64,000 bases of DNA from an uncultured Microbacterium sp. (GCF_947488465.1 NZ_CANKZA010000001.1:1-64000), one strand, 5' to 3'. Positions 8,502 through 17,098 are shown, counted from the first letter of the stretch. Numbers and translations: made by a program. Notes: a model not told the origin generated them from the letters alone.

Positions 8502-8514
8502 CAGTGCCTTTTTT
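8484..8514 (+). terminator. Strong intrinsic terminator
   Basis: A perfect 11-bp stem (AAGGCACTGTC / GACAGTGCCTT) with loop TTCAT runs into a T tract at 8509-8514. It separates the M23 gene and the small frame from the HNH gene. Confidence 0.93.
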
Positions 8515-8538
8515 CGTCCCTTCTCGAGAGGACATCGC

Positions 8539-9036
8539 ATGCGCACTCTGGTCCTGAACGCCGGCTACGAGCCCCTGGCGATCGTCTCGTTCAAGCGCGC
8601 CCTCGTGCTCGTCATGAACGATAAAGCGACGGTCATCGAGCGCATCGACGGTGATCCGGTGTGGGGGATCCGGGGGGTCTACGAACGTCCCGCGGTGATC
8701 GTGCTGACCCGTTATGTGCGGATTCCGGGTAGTCGCCGGGTGCCGCTCACACGCCGCGGCGTGCTGCGCCGGGACGGACACCGCTGCGCGTACTGCGCGA
8801 AGGGCGCCACGACGATCGACCATGTTCTGCCCCGGTCGCGCGGCGGCGCGGACTCGTGGGAGAACCTCGTCGCGTGTTGTCTGCGGTGCAACAACGTCAA
8901 GGGTGACCGCACTCCGCAGGAGATGGGCTGGGAACTGCGCTGGATTCCGCAGCCGCCGCGCGGCGGGCAGTGGACTGTGCGCGGCACCGAGCGGGCCGAT
9001 CCGACCTGGGAGCCCTACCTGTCACTCGCCGCCTGA
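8539..9036 (+). CDS. HNH endonuclease
   Basis: A 165-residue HNH nuclease of a conserved actinobacterial type. The N-terminal part (MRTLVLNAGYEPLAIVSFKR) is characteristic. The HNH module spans about 75-120: CAYCAKGA and CLRCNN are the zinc-binding pairs, TIDHVLPRSRGG contains the catalytic DH, and ENLVACC precedes the final Asn. I chose ATG 8539, since GAGAGGA lies 7-12 nt upstream and an upstream extension would have to read through the terminator. Cellular role unknown; it is not next to an obvious methylase. Confidence 0.88.
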   Translation: MRTLVLNAGYEPLAIVSFKRALVLVMNDKATVIERIDGDPVWGIRGVYERPAVIVLTRYVRIPGSRRVPLTRRGVLRRDGHRCAYCAKGATTIDHVLPRSRGGADSWENLVACCLRCNNVKGDRTPQEMGWELRWIPQPPRGGQWTVRGTERADPTWEPYLSLAA

Positions 9037-9040
9037 CCCT

Positions 9041-9133
9041 TGTCCCACTCTGGGTGGGTGTTGTCCCACTTGGGGCGGGGTGTGTCCCATTTGTGGCTGG
9101 TTTTCAGGGGCGGAAACAGCCACTTTTGGGACA
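9041..9133. repeat. Three 21-bp iterons and a large inverted repeat
   Basis: TGTCCCA starts at 9041, 9062 and 9083, giving three imperfect 21-bp repeats with a spacing of two helical turns. The third also forms the left arm (9083-9099) of a 17-bp inverted repeat with 9117-9133, with TGTCCCA and GTGGCTG paired and three central mismatches. It lies between the HNH gene and the LexA-controlled mutasome promoter. It may be a terminator, protein-binding sites or an old mobile repeat. Confidence 0.7.
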
Positions 9134-9188
9134 TGGTCACCGCGCGGGGAGCGATGTCGGAGGCCGTCTGTATCTTCGATTCCGCAGG

Positions 9189-9217
9189 TTGAGTTACTAG
9201 AACAAAAGTTCTAGCCT
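9189..9217 (+). promoter_or_regulatory. SOS promoter with LexA box for imuA'-imuB-dnaE2
   Basis: The -35 TTGAGT (9189-9194), a 17-nt spacer and the -10 TAGCCT (9212-9217) form a sigma70-type promoter. A perfect 18-bp palindrome CTAGAACAAAAGTTCTAG (9197-9214), with the GAAC-N4-GTTC core of actinobacterial LexA boxes, covers the spacer and overlaps the -10. The ATG at 9224 is 6 nt after the -10, so the mRNA should be leaderless. LexA bound here would block RNA polymerase directly. Confidence 0.88.
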
Positions 9218-9223
9218 GTCGGA

Positions 9224-9934
9224 ATGAGGTCGATCGTGGGTAACGCGGCGGTCGCAGACGAGGTGACGCGTCTGCGCGCGCAACTCGAGCGCGTGCAGGG
9301 GCGGCGCCTCGATGCGCCGGTGTTGCCGGTGCACCCCGCTCTGGCTGCGTTGCTGCCCGGCGGAGGACTGCGTCCGGGATCGGCGTACTCGCTCGGGTCG
9401 TCGACCTCGTTGCTGTTCGCGCTGCTGGCGCGCCCGTCGCACGACGGTTCGTGGTGCGGTGTCGTGGGGGTTCCGCGCCTCGGCGCCGAGGCGGCCGAGA
9501 GCGCGGGCGTCGACCTCTCGCATCTCGTGCTGATCCCCGATCCGGGGGAACGCTGGCTGGCCGTTGTCGCCACGATCGCCGAAGTGCTGCCGGTGGTGGC
9601 TGTCCGGCCGCCGGCACGGGCGAAGGATGCCGAGATCTCCCGCCTCGCGGCCCGCATGCGCGAACGGGGATCGGTGTTGCTGGTTCAGGGCCCGTGGCCG
9701 CAGACCGAGGCGATGATCGACATCGCCGATCCCGTGTGGGCGGGCCTCGGCGACGGGTACGGGCTGCTCGAGCAGCGCGAACTCACGGTGACGGTATCGA
9801 GTCGGCGGTTTCCCGTTCCGCGCCGTGGCCGGATGTTGTTGCCGGATGCCGGTGGCTCGCTCACCGCGCAGCGTACGGCGCCGGTGCCCGCGCCGGGCTG
9901 GGACCGGGCCGAGCGCCTGCCGGCGGCGGTGTGA
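9224..9934 (+). CDS. imuA': ImuA'-type SOS mutasome protein
   Basis: A 236-residue RecA-fold-like protein that heads the damage-induced mutasome cassette. It has a RecA-like beginning (LPVHPALAALLPGGGLRPGSAYSL), but the P-loop is degenerate, reading GSSTSLLFALLA instead of GxxGxGKT. In the ImuA' family this protein recruits or regulates ImuB and DnaE2 during translesion synthesis. The ATG at 9224 fits the leaderless promoter; GTG 9236 is an alternative. imuB starts two bases after the stop codon, so the genes form an operon. Assignment is by length, context and weak RecA resemblance. Confidence 0.82.
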   Translation: MRSIVGNAAVADEVTRLRAQLERVQGRRLDAPVLPVHPALAALLPGGGLRPGSAYSLGSSTSLLFALLARPSHDGSWCGVVGVPRLGAEAAESAGVDLSHLVLIPDPGERWLAVVATIAEVLPVVAVRPPARAKDAEISRLAARMRERGSVLLVQGPWPQTEAMIDIADPVWAGLGDGYGLLEQRELTVTVSSRRFPVPRRGRMLLPDAGGSLTAQRTAPVPAPGWDRAERLPAAV

Positions 9935-9935
9935 G

Positions 9936-11477
9936 ATGGGTGACGCTCCCGTACGCACCCTCGTCGTGTGGGTGCCCGATTGGCCCGTCGTCGCCCTCAC
10001 CCGCGACGGCGACGATCCGCCCGATCCCGCGCTCCCGATCGCGATCTTCGCGAAGGGCGCAGTGGTGGCATGCTCGCCGGCGGCGCGCGCCGAGGGCGTG
10101 CGGCGGGGGCAACGGCGCCGCGATGCGCAGTCACGGTGCCCCGCGCTCGTGGTGGCCGAGGACGATCCCGTGCGCGATCAGCGGACGTTCGCGCCGTTGG
10201 TCGCCCGGCTCGAAGACCTCGCCCCGGGGGTGCAGCTGCGCCATCCCGGGCTCTGCGCGCTACGCGCACGCGGCCCCGCGCGGTACTACGGCGGTGAGGC
10301 AGCTGCGGCGACCGTGCTCGCGGGAGTGATCGCCGAGTTCGGTCTGCCGGATGTGCGAGTGGGAGTTGCCGACGGGCCGTTCACTGCCGAGCAGGCGGCG
10401 CGCTCGGGTACGCATCCCGACGCCCCGGTGCGGATCGTTCCGGCCGGAGCGGCGGCATCCTTTCTCGCGCCGTTGCCGGTCACGGTGCTCGCCGAAGACG
10501 ACATCGTGTCGCTGTTCGCGCGCCTGGGGGTGCAGACCCTCGGCGCTGTGGCGGCCATGCCCGAAGCGCGTCTCATCGAACGGTTCGGCGCCCGCGGGGC
10601 GCGACTGCATGCGCTGGCCGGTGGCGCTGATTCGCAGCCGGTGACCGCGCGCACGCCGCCGCCCGAACTCCACCGTGAGGTGACGTTCGAGCCGCCGGTC
10701 GAGGCGGCCGAGCAGGTGGCCTTCGGGGTGCGGGTGCCGGCGGAGGAGTTCGTGTCGCGGCTCGGTGCGCTGGACCTCGTCTGCACCGAACTGCGCGTCG
10801 TGCTCACCGGCGACCGGGGGGAGCGCAGCGATCGGGTGTGGCTGCATCCGGGGTCGTTCGATGCTGCCGCGATCGTCGACCGCGTGCGGTGGCAGCTGGC
10901 CGAGCAGGGTCTGCGCAGCGGTGTCGAGCGCGTCCTCCTCGAGCCGGAAGGGGTGGATGCCGCCTCCCACCACACGGCGCGCCTCTTCGGTGGCGGCCCG
11001 GAAGAGCGGGTGCACCATGCGCTGTCGCGCGTGCAGGCGATGCTCGGGCATCGGGGCGTGCTCACTCCGGCGATCGGGGGCGGCCGCTGGCTGGCCGAGC
11101 GACAGGTACTCGTGCCCTGGGGAGACGCGGTATCGGGCGTCCGCGATCGAGCACGGCCCTGGCCGGGGAGTCTGGCCGGGCCCCTTCCGGCAACCGTGTT
11201 CGCCGAGGTACTCGCGGTCGAAGTGGTCGACGCGGACGGTGACATGGTCGCTGTGGGGGCCCGCGATGAGCCGACGGGGGAGCCCGCGGTGCTCGTCGTC
11301 GCCGGCCGAGGTCGCCGCATCCGCGGCTGGGCGGGGCCGTGGCCGATCGTCGAACGCGGGTGGGATCCTGAGCGGGCGCGCCATGCGCACCGGTTCCAGG
11401 TGCTCGACGACGACGAACGCGCATGGTTGCTCGTCTGCGAAGAGGGCGCGTGGCACGCCGAGGGGGTGTACGACTGA
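9936..11477 (+). CDS. imuB: ImuB, catalytically inactive Y-family polymerase
   Basis: A 513-residue Y-family polymerase homologue that acts as the adaptor of the SOS mutasome, linking DnaE2 to the beta clamp. The fold is seen in RTLVVWVPDWPVVAL at the N-terminus, where active Y-family enzymes have a DxDxFF acid motif. Here those acids are missing, as expected for ImuB. Palm/fingers remnants (GVADGPFTAEQAARSG), the HhH region (LGVQTLGAVAAMPEARL) and a little-finger domain follow. The start is the ATG at 9936, one base after the imuA' stop. The stop overlaps the dnaE2 ATG (TGATG). Confidence 0.9.
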   Translation: MGDAPVRTLVVWVPDWPVVALTRDGDDPPDPALPIAIFAKGAVVACSPAARAEGVRRGQRRRDAQSRCPALVVAEDDPVRDQRTFAPLVARLEDLAPGVQLRHPGLCALRARGPARYYGGEAAAATVLAGVIAEFGLPDVRVGVADGPFTAEQAARSGTHPDAPVRIVPAGAAASFLAPLPVTVLAEDDIVSLFARLGVQTLGAVAAMPEARLIERFGARGARLHALAGGADSQPVTARTPPPELHREVTFEPPVEAAEQVAFGVRVPAEEFVSRLGALDLVCTELRVVLTGDRGERSDRVWLHPGSFDAAAIVDRVRWQLAEQGLRSGVERVLLEPEGVDAASHHTARLFGGGPEERVHHALSRVQAMLGHRGVLTPAIGGGRWLAERQVLVPWGDAVSGVRDRARPWPGSLAGPLPATVFAEVLAVEVVDADGDMVAVGARDEPTGEPAVLVVAGRGRRIRGWAGPWPIVERGWDPERARHAHRFQVLDDDERAWLLVCEEGAWHAEGVYD

Positions 11478-14400
11478 TGGGCTTCCACAATCCCTCGGTG
11501 TCGTGGTCCGAGATGGAGCGGCTCCTCAGCGGTCGTCCACCCGACGGCGGTGATGGGCCTGCGTTCTCGCACAAACGCGGCTCATATGAGCCTCCGCCGA
11601 TCGAGCGTCCGGAGGGCGCGGTACCGTACGCCGAGCTCCACGCACACTCGTCGTTCTCCTTTCTCGATGGCGCGTCATCGCCGGCGGAGCTTGCCGAAGA
11701 GGCCGAGCGGCTCGGGCTGCACGCCCTCGCAATCACCGATCACGACGGGTTTTACGGGATCGTCCGGTTTGCCGAAGCGGCCGAGAAGTTCCGGGTGAAG
11801 ACCGTGTTCGGCGCCGAGCTCTCGCTCGATCTCTCCGCGCCGCAGGCCGGCGCCCCCGATCCGGAGGGCTCGCACCTGCTGGTGTTGGCCCGAGCCGAAG
11901 AGGGGTACCACCGGCTCGCCGCGGCGCTCACCCATGCACAATTGGCCGGCGGGGAGAAGGGGCGCCCGCTCTACCGCCTCGACGAACTGGCCGACCAGGC
12001 CGAGGGGCAGTGGGCGATTCTCACGGGATGCCGGAAGGGCTTCGTCCGTCAGGCCCTCGCCGCCGAGGGGCCCGCGGGCGCGGCCGCGGAGCTCGACCGG
12101 CTGGTGGACCTGTTCGGGCGTGACGCCGTGCACGTCGAACTCATCGACCACGGCGGTCCGCGCGATACGCGGGACAACGATCTGCTGGCCACGCTCGCCC
12201 GGGACCGGGGGCTGCCGATCCTCGCGACCAACAACGTGCACTACGCCGTGCCCGAAAAAGTGCATCTCGCGGCGGCGATCGCCGCCGTTCGGGCGAACCG
12301 CGGCCTCGACGAGCTCGATGGCTGGCTTCCCGCGCATGCCGGCGCGTACCTGCGCTCCGGCGCCGAGATGGCCCGCCGGTTCCGCCGGTATCCCGGGGCG
12401 ATTGCGCGGACGGTGACCCTCGCCGATGAGCTGGCGTTCTCGCTCCGGCGCGCCAAGCCCGCGCTGCCGAAGATGGTGGTCCCCGACGGGCACACGCCGA
12501 TGTCGTGGCTGCGCACGTTGGTGTGGGATGCCGTGCCCCGGAAGTATCCCGACCTGGATGATGACGGCCGCGCGCGCATCGACCGGGAGCTCGCGGTCAT
12601 CGAACAGAAGGACTTCCCGGGCTACTTCCTCATCGTCCACGGGATCGTGCAAGAGGCGCGGCGGCGCGGCATCCTGTGTCAAGGGCGCGGATCGGCGGCC
12701 AACAGCGCCGTCTGCTACCTGCTGGATATCACCGCGATCGATTCGATCTTCTATCGGCTGCCGTTCGAGCGGTTCCTCTCGGCGATGCGCGATGAGGAGC
12801 CCGACATCGATGTCGACTTCGATTCGGGGCGCCGCGAAGAGATCATCCAGTGGGTGTACGCGCAGTACGGCAGGGAGCGGGCGGCGCAGGTCGCCAACGT
12901 CATCCAATACCGGCCGAAGAACGCCGTCCGCGACATGGCGAAGGCGCTCGGGCATTCGCCGGGGCAGCAGGATGCCTGGTCGAAACAGGTCGAACGGTGG
13001 GATGGGCCCGTGGCCGGGTCGCACGACATCCCCGAGCGGGTGCTGGCTTATGCGGGGGAGTTGCTGAAGGCGCCGCGGCACCTCGGCATCCACTCCGGCG
13101 GCATGGTGCTCACCGATCGTCCGGTCGGGGAGGTCGTGCCGATCGAGCATGCGCGCATGGAGAACCGCACCGTCATCCAGTGGGACAAGGACGATGCCGC
13201 CTGGATGGGGCTCGTGAAGTTCGACCTGCTGGGGCTCGGCATGCTCGCGGCGATCCAGTACTGCTTCGATGAGATCGCCGCGGCGACGGGGGAGACGTGG
13301 GATCTCGACGCGATCCCGAAGGAAGAGGCCGCGGTCTACGACATGCTGTGCCGGGCCGATTCGATCGGGGTGTTCCAGGTCGAATCGCGTGCGCAGATGG
13401 GGTTGTTGCCGCGCCTGCAGCCGCGGAGGTTCTACGACCTCGTGATCGAGATCGCGCTCATCCGCCCGGGGCCGATCCAGGGTGGTGCGGTGCACCCCTA
13501 TGTGCGCCGCAAGCTCGGGCACGAGAAAGTGACGTATGCGCACGAGAAGCTCATCCCGGTGCTCGAGCGCACCTTCGGAATCCCGATCTTCCAAGAGCAG
13601 CTCATGCAGATGGGGATGGCCGTGGGTGACCTCACGGGGGAGGATGCCGATGTCCTCCGCCGGGCGATGGGCTCCAAGCGCGGCATCGAGCGGATCGAGT
13701 CGGTCAAGACGAAGCTCTACGCCGGCATGGAGCGCAACGGGCTCGTGGGCGAGGTCGCCGACGACATCTACGCGAAGATCCAGGCGTTCGCGAACTTCGG
13801 CTTCGCCGAGAGCCATTCGCTGTCGTTCGGGCTGCTCGTCTATGCATCGTCGTGGCTGAAGCTGCACTATCCGGCGGCATTTCTGGCGGCGCTGCTGCAT
13901 GCGCAGCCGATGGGGTTCTATTCGCCCGCGACCCTCACCGCCGATGCCCGCCGCCACGGCGTGCAGGTGCGCCGCCCCGACCTCCACGCATCGGGGGTGG
14001 ATGCCGGGCTGGAGCCTCTCTCCGTGCTCGAGCCTCCATCCGGTGATCGACCCGCCGCTGATCGAGTGCCGCCCTTATCCGGTGATCGAGTGCCGCCCTT
14101 ATCCGGTGATCGAGTGCCGCCGCGGAGCGGCGGTGTACCGAGATCACCCACGTCGCCTCCCACCGGCCTCCCGACCTGCACCGACCGCCACCAGCCGCCG
14201 GTGCAGGACTTCGACCCCACTGCGCCCGATGTCTCGGCGGCGCATCGCCGTGACGGCGCATTCGCCGTGCGGCTGGGGCTCGCCTCGGTCACCGGCATCG
14301 GACGGCCGCTCGCCGAGCGGATCGTCGCCGAGCGCACCGCGCACGGCGACTTCCGCGACCTCCGCGATCTCGTCCGCCGTACCGGGGCCACCGCCGCGCA

Positions 14401-14965
14401 GGTGGAGGCGCTGTCAACGGCGGGAGCCTTCGAAAGCATGGGCATCACGCGGCGTGAGGGCATCTGGCTGGCGGGCGATGCGGCCCAAGACCGTAGCGAA
14501 TACCTTGCCGGATCGCTCATGTCGGTGCAGCCACCGTTGTTCGGCGATCAGACGAGCTATGACCTGCTGGCCGCGGACCTTTGGGCCACGGGGATCTCGA
14601 CCGATGATCATCCGCTCGCGCATTACCGGGGGTCGCTCGACGGGCGGGGAGTGCTCTCTTCGAGTCAGTTGCGCACGCACGAAGAAGGACGCCGGGTCGA
14701 AGTGGCGGGGCTTGTGACGCATCGGCAACGGCCGGCGACGGCCTCGGGGATCACGTTCCTGAACCTCGAAGACGAACACGGCCTCGTGAACGTGATCTGC
14801 TCGTCGGGGGTGTGGAACAGGTATCGCCGGGTGTTGCGCGATAGTCCGGCGCTCATCGTGCGGGGAATCCTCGAGCGCTCGCCGGAAGGCGTCACGAACC
14901 TCCTCGCCGATGCGTTCGAAGACCTGCAGGTCGGGGTGCAGCACCGCTCACGCGACTTCCGGTGA
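11477..14965 (+). CDS. dnaE2: Error-prone DNA polymerase DnaE2
   Basis: A 1162-residue C-family polymerase performing mutagenic translesion synthesis during SOS. The N-terminal PHP domain begins at YAELHAHSSFSFLDG (about residue 50). The catalytic acids are in PDIDVDFDSGRR (about 440-450), with the fingers at RMENRTVIQWDKDD. HhH (TGIGRPLAERI) and OB-fold (RVEVAGLVTHRQRP) domains close the chain. The start overlaps the imuB stop. An oddity lies at residues ~853-890, where a Pro/Ser/Arg-rich stretch with PPLSGDRV repeats is encoded by a translated palindromic repeat (14037-14148). The frame is kept, so the enzyme is probably active. Confidence 0.95.
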   Translation: MGFHNPSVSWSEMERLLSGRPPDGGDGPAFSHKRGSYEPPPIERPEGAVPYAELHAHSSFSFLDGASSPAELAEEAERLGLHALAITDHDGFYGIVRFAEAAEKFRVKTVFGAELSLDLSAPQAGAPDPEGSHLLVLARAEEGYHRLAAALTHAQLAGGEKGRPLYRLDELADQAEGQWAILTGCRKGFVRQALAAEGPAGAAAELDRLVDLFGRDAVHVELIDHGGPRDTRDNDLLATLARDRGLPILATNNVHYAVPEKVHLAAAIAAVRANRGLDELDGWLPAHAGAYLRSGAEMARRFRRYPGAIARTVTLADELAFSLRRAKPALPKMVVPDGHTPMSWLRTLVWDAVPRKYPDLDDDGRARIDRELAVIEQKDFPGYFLIVHGIVQEARRRGILCQGRGSAANSAVCYLLDITAIDSIFYRLPFERFLSAMRDEEPDIDVDFDSGRREEIIQWVYAQYGRERAAQVANVIQYRPKNAVRDMAKALGHSPGQQDAWSKQVERWDGPVAGSHDIPERVLAYAGELLKAPRHLGIHSGGMVLTDRPVGEVVPIEHARMENRTVIQWDKDDAAWMGLVKFDLLGLGMLAAIQYCFDEIAAATGETWDLDAIPKEEAAVYDMLCRADSIGVFQVESRAQMGLLPRLQPRRFYDLVIEIALIRPGPIQGGAVHPYVRRKLGHEKVTYAHEKLIPVLERTFGIPIFQEQLMQMGMAVGDLTGEDADVLRRAMGSKRGIERIESVKTKLYAGMERNGLVGEVADDIYAKIQAFANFGFAESHSLSFGLLVYASSWLKLHYPAAFLAALLHAQPMGFYSPATLTADARRHGVQVRRPDLHASGVDAGLEPLSVLEPPSGDRPAADRVPPLSGDRVPPLSGDRVPPRSGGVPRSPTSPPTGLPTCTDRHQPPVQDFDPTAPDVSAAHRRDGAFAVRLGLASVTGIGRPLAERIVAERTAHGDFRDLRDLVRRTGATAAQVEALSTAGAFESMGITRREGIWLAGDAAQDRSEYLAGSLMSVQPPLFGDQTSYDLLAADLWATGISTDDHPLAHYRGSLDGRGVLSSSQLRTHEEGRRVEVAGLVTHRQRPATASGITFLNLEDEHGLVNVICSSGVWNRYRRVLRDSPALIVRGILERSPEGVTNLLADAFEDLQVGVQHRSRDFR
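14037..14148. repeat. Palindromic repeat inserted in frame in dnaE2
   Basis: Three partial copies of a ~24-bp unit (GGTGATCGAGTGCCGCCCTT) are followed by a 44-bp imperfect palindrome at 14105-14148, with outer arms GGTGATC.../...GAGATCACC and inner arms CCGCCGC/GCGGCGG. This resembles extragenic REP-type elements of this group, but here it is read through as protein. The insertion preserves the frame and encodes the repetitive PPLSGDRV segment. Confidence 0.75.
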
Positions 14966-15028
14966 CCGCACCCGAGTCGCACCCAGCCGCACCCAAGCTA
15001 CGCACGAGCCGCCCGAGTCGCGCCCCGG

Positions 15029-16336
15029 TCAGAACGGCGGCAGATCTTCGATCGTGGTCGCTCCCGTGGGCGTCGTCCAGCGCAGTCCGCCGTGGGGAAT
15101 GCGGTCGAGACTCCACAGGCTCTCGTCTTTGACGGGGTGATGCGAGGCGCACTCGGGTGTGAGGTTGATCGACGAGGTAGGGCCGCCGTCGGCCCAGCGT
15201 TGTCGATGGTCGATATCGCACGATCTCGACGAGCGGATGCAGCCCGGGAAGACGCAGGTGGGGTACCGGACGCCGAGCCACCGCCGAAGGTCGGCGGGCA
15301 CGCGATACGCGCGTCGCTCGACGTCGAGCACGGTGCCGGTGAACGGATCGGTGAGCACACGCCGCCACTGTGGGGCATCGGCCGCGAGGCGGAGGGCGGT
15401 GTCGAGGGGGATCGGGCCGTATCCGGCGAGCGTCGCGGGTTCGGCGCTCTCGCCCGAGGTGCCGAGTAGCGTCATCGCGGGGATCGTGATGTGGACCGTG
15501 GCCGAGGTGCCCGATTTCACATCGTCGGATTCTCGCGTGAGCAGATCGACCAGCACATCGGCGCGAATCTGGGCGAGTGTGCGCTCTTCGCCCTCGAGCG
15601 CGGCGAGATGGCGCGCGCGGCCCTCGATCGAGTTCTCGATCGCGGCGGCGTCGGTGGCCGGCACGAGCGCGTAGATCTCTGCCATGCCGTCGAGCGACGG
15701 ATCGAAGGTGACGCGGCGATCGGCCGCGGCGCGGGCGTGACGCGCAGAAAGCGACTCGGAGTGCGCGCGCTCACGCGCTGCCCGCGCCCGCCGCCGAAAC
15801 CGGCCCGGCGCCAGTCGGCACGCGATATCGGCGAGTGCGTTGTCGAAGGCCGACCATGCGCCCGGGTCATCGTCGGGCAGAGTCGCGGCCAGTTGTGCGG
15901 CGAAGGCCGTGTTCTGATCGGGGACGAGCCCGAGCAGGCACTGCTGCCACAGCAGCGGCAGGCGCGTCGACAGGATCTCGGCGCGATGGGCGCGGTGCCG
16001 GATCTGGGTGTCGCTGAGGCTCACGCGCACGCCCAGATCGGCCGCCGCGGAGCGCACCCCCATCGCGCTCCGGTAGGCGCGGATTTCGGTCACCGAGCGC
16101 CCGCGCGGATCATTCCACGCCGGATCGAGGGTGGGGTCGGGGCCGAGCCACGGGTCGGGCTCCGTGAAGGCGCGCTGCAGCATCCGATGGAAAAGGAGGT
16201 CTTGCTCGGCGGCCGCAGAGCGTGCGCGCCGGACGATGAGGTCGATTTCTTCGAGCTCCACATCGAGAGTGGAGCGGTGTTCGGGCTCGTCCCACGGCGA
16301 ATCCCCGTCGGGGTCGTTCGTCGTGAAGTACGTCAT
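15029..16336 (-). CDS. DUF222/HNH endonuclease-signature protein
   Basis: A 435-residue member of the actinobacterial DUF222 (13E12-repeat) family, often present in many copies per genome. The N-terminal two thirds are helical DUF222. The C-terminal HNH has CVFPGC and CASHH as metal-binding pairs and CDIDHRQRWADGG with the catalytic DH. The molecular role is unknown; mobility or DNA cleavage is suspected from the HNH motif. The ATG at 16336 is 6 nt behind a TAGCGT -10 box (complement of 16343-16348). It converges on dnaE2, with about 60 nt between them. Confidence 0.88.
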   Translation of the reverse strand: MTYFTTNDPDGDSPWDEPEHRSTLDVELEEIDLIVRRARSAAAEQDLLFHRMLQRAFTEPDPWLGPDPTLDPAWNDPRGRSVTEIRAYRSAMGVRSAAADLGVRVSLSDTQIRHRAHRAEILSTRLPLLWQQCLLGLVPDQNTAFAAQLAATLPDDDPGAWSAFDNALADIACRLAPGRFRRRARAARERAHSESLSARHARAAADRRVTFDPSLDGMAEIYALVPATDAAAIENSIEGRARHLAALEGEERTLAQIRADVLVDLLTRESDDVKSGTSATVHITIPAMTLLGTSGESAEPATLAGYGPIPLDTALRLAADAPQWRRVLTDPFTGTVLDVERRAYRVPADLRRWLGVRYPTCVFPGCIRSSRSCDIDHRQRWADGGPTSSINLTPECASHHPVKDESLWSLDRIPHGGLRWTTPTGATTIEDLPPF

Positions 16337-16342
16337 GTTCTG

Positions 16343-16348
16343 ACGCTA
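16343..16348 (-). promoter_or_regulatory. -10 box of leaderless DUF222 gene
   Basis: The complement reads TAGCGT, 6 nt before the ATG at 16336. Confidence 0.5.
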
Positions 16349-16412
16349 CGCGGGGGCTCCGACATTGCCGTGCGGCAGGTCTTAGTTGCATTCACACAAA
16401 TAGAACCCGGTA

Positions 16413-16425
16413 GTGGTCAGACCAC
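16413..16425. promoter_or_regulatory. GntR/FadR-type operator candidate
   Basis: GTGGTC-A-GACCAC is a perfect 13-bp palindrome. It contains TGGTC-N-GACCA, the core bound by FadR-subfamily GntR regulators such as FadR, LldR and PdhR. It lies about 65 bp upstream of the DUF222 -10 box and 115 bp upstream of doxX. No GntR gene is in the window, so the regulator is unidentified. Confidence 0.5.
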
Positions 16426-16540
16426 AGTGGAGGATCGACATAGAGTTTTTTCAGGTTACTCCCAGGTAGCGCAAGACTGAACTCATCACACCGGATCCGG
16501 CGCACAAGGCTCGGACCGAAGCGAAGAGAAAGGTCCTCTC

Positions 16541-17098
16541 ATGTCCGCCCCCACCGTCGCCCCCGTCCTGACCGGAAAGTCCGCTCAGACCACGACCGCG
16601 ACCACGTCGGCCCTGCCGATCGCGATCGCGGTCACCCGCATCCTCATCGGCTTCTACTTCCTGTGGGCATTCCTCGACAAGGTGTTCGGGCTCGGATACG
16701 TCACGCCGGCCGAGAACGCGTGGATCGCCGGCGGCAGCCCGACGACCGGCTTCCTGACCCACGCGACCGCTGAGAGCCCGCTCGCCGGATTCTTCACCGC
16801 CATCGCCGGCAACCCGCTCGTGGACTGGCTGTTCATGCTCGGCCTGTTCGGTATTGGTGCAGCGCTCATGCTCGGTGTCGGTGTGCGCATCGCCGCGGTC
16901 GCCGGTGTCGCGATGCTGTTCCTCATGTACCTCGCCGAGTTCCCGCTGACCCTGACCGGTGCCACCAACCCGCTCATCGACAGCCACATCATCGAGATGG
17001 GCATCATGGCGATCGCGTTCTTCGCGGTGCCCGACCAGCGGCTGAGCTTCGCCGGCGTGTGGCGCGCCATCGTCGGAGACAAGACCTGGCTCTGGTGA
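16541..17098 (+). CDS. DoxX family membrane protein
   Basis: A 185-residue membrane protein with a ~28-residue soluble N-terminus and four hydrophobic segments: AVTRILIGFYFLWAFLDKVF, LVDWLFMLGLFGIGAALML, RIAAVAGVAMLFLMYLAEF and IIEMGIMAIAFFAV. The RILIGFYFLWAFLDK segment is the DoxX signature. The family includes thiosulfate:quinone oxidoreductase subunits and redox-stress membrane proteins; the specific role here is unknown. The start has AAGAGAAAGG 8-17 nt upstream. A perfect 12-bp hairpin terminates the gene. The palindrome at 16413 may control it. Confidence 0.85.
   Translation: MSAPTVAPVLTGKSAQTTTATTSALPIAIAVTRILIGFYFLWAFLDKVFGLGYVTPAENAWIAGGSPTTGFLTHATAESPLAGFFTAIAGNPLVDWLFMLGLFGIGAALMLGVGVRIAAVAGVAMLFLMYLAEFPLTLTGATNPLIDSHIIEMGIMAIAFFAVPDQRLSFAGVWRAIVGDKTWLW

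Noticed and set aside
8383-8538. N-terminal extension of the HNH protein from 8383
   Set aside because: It would have to be translated through a strong intrinsic terminator, and the family N-terminus begins at 8539.
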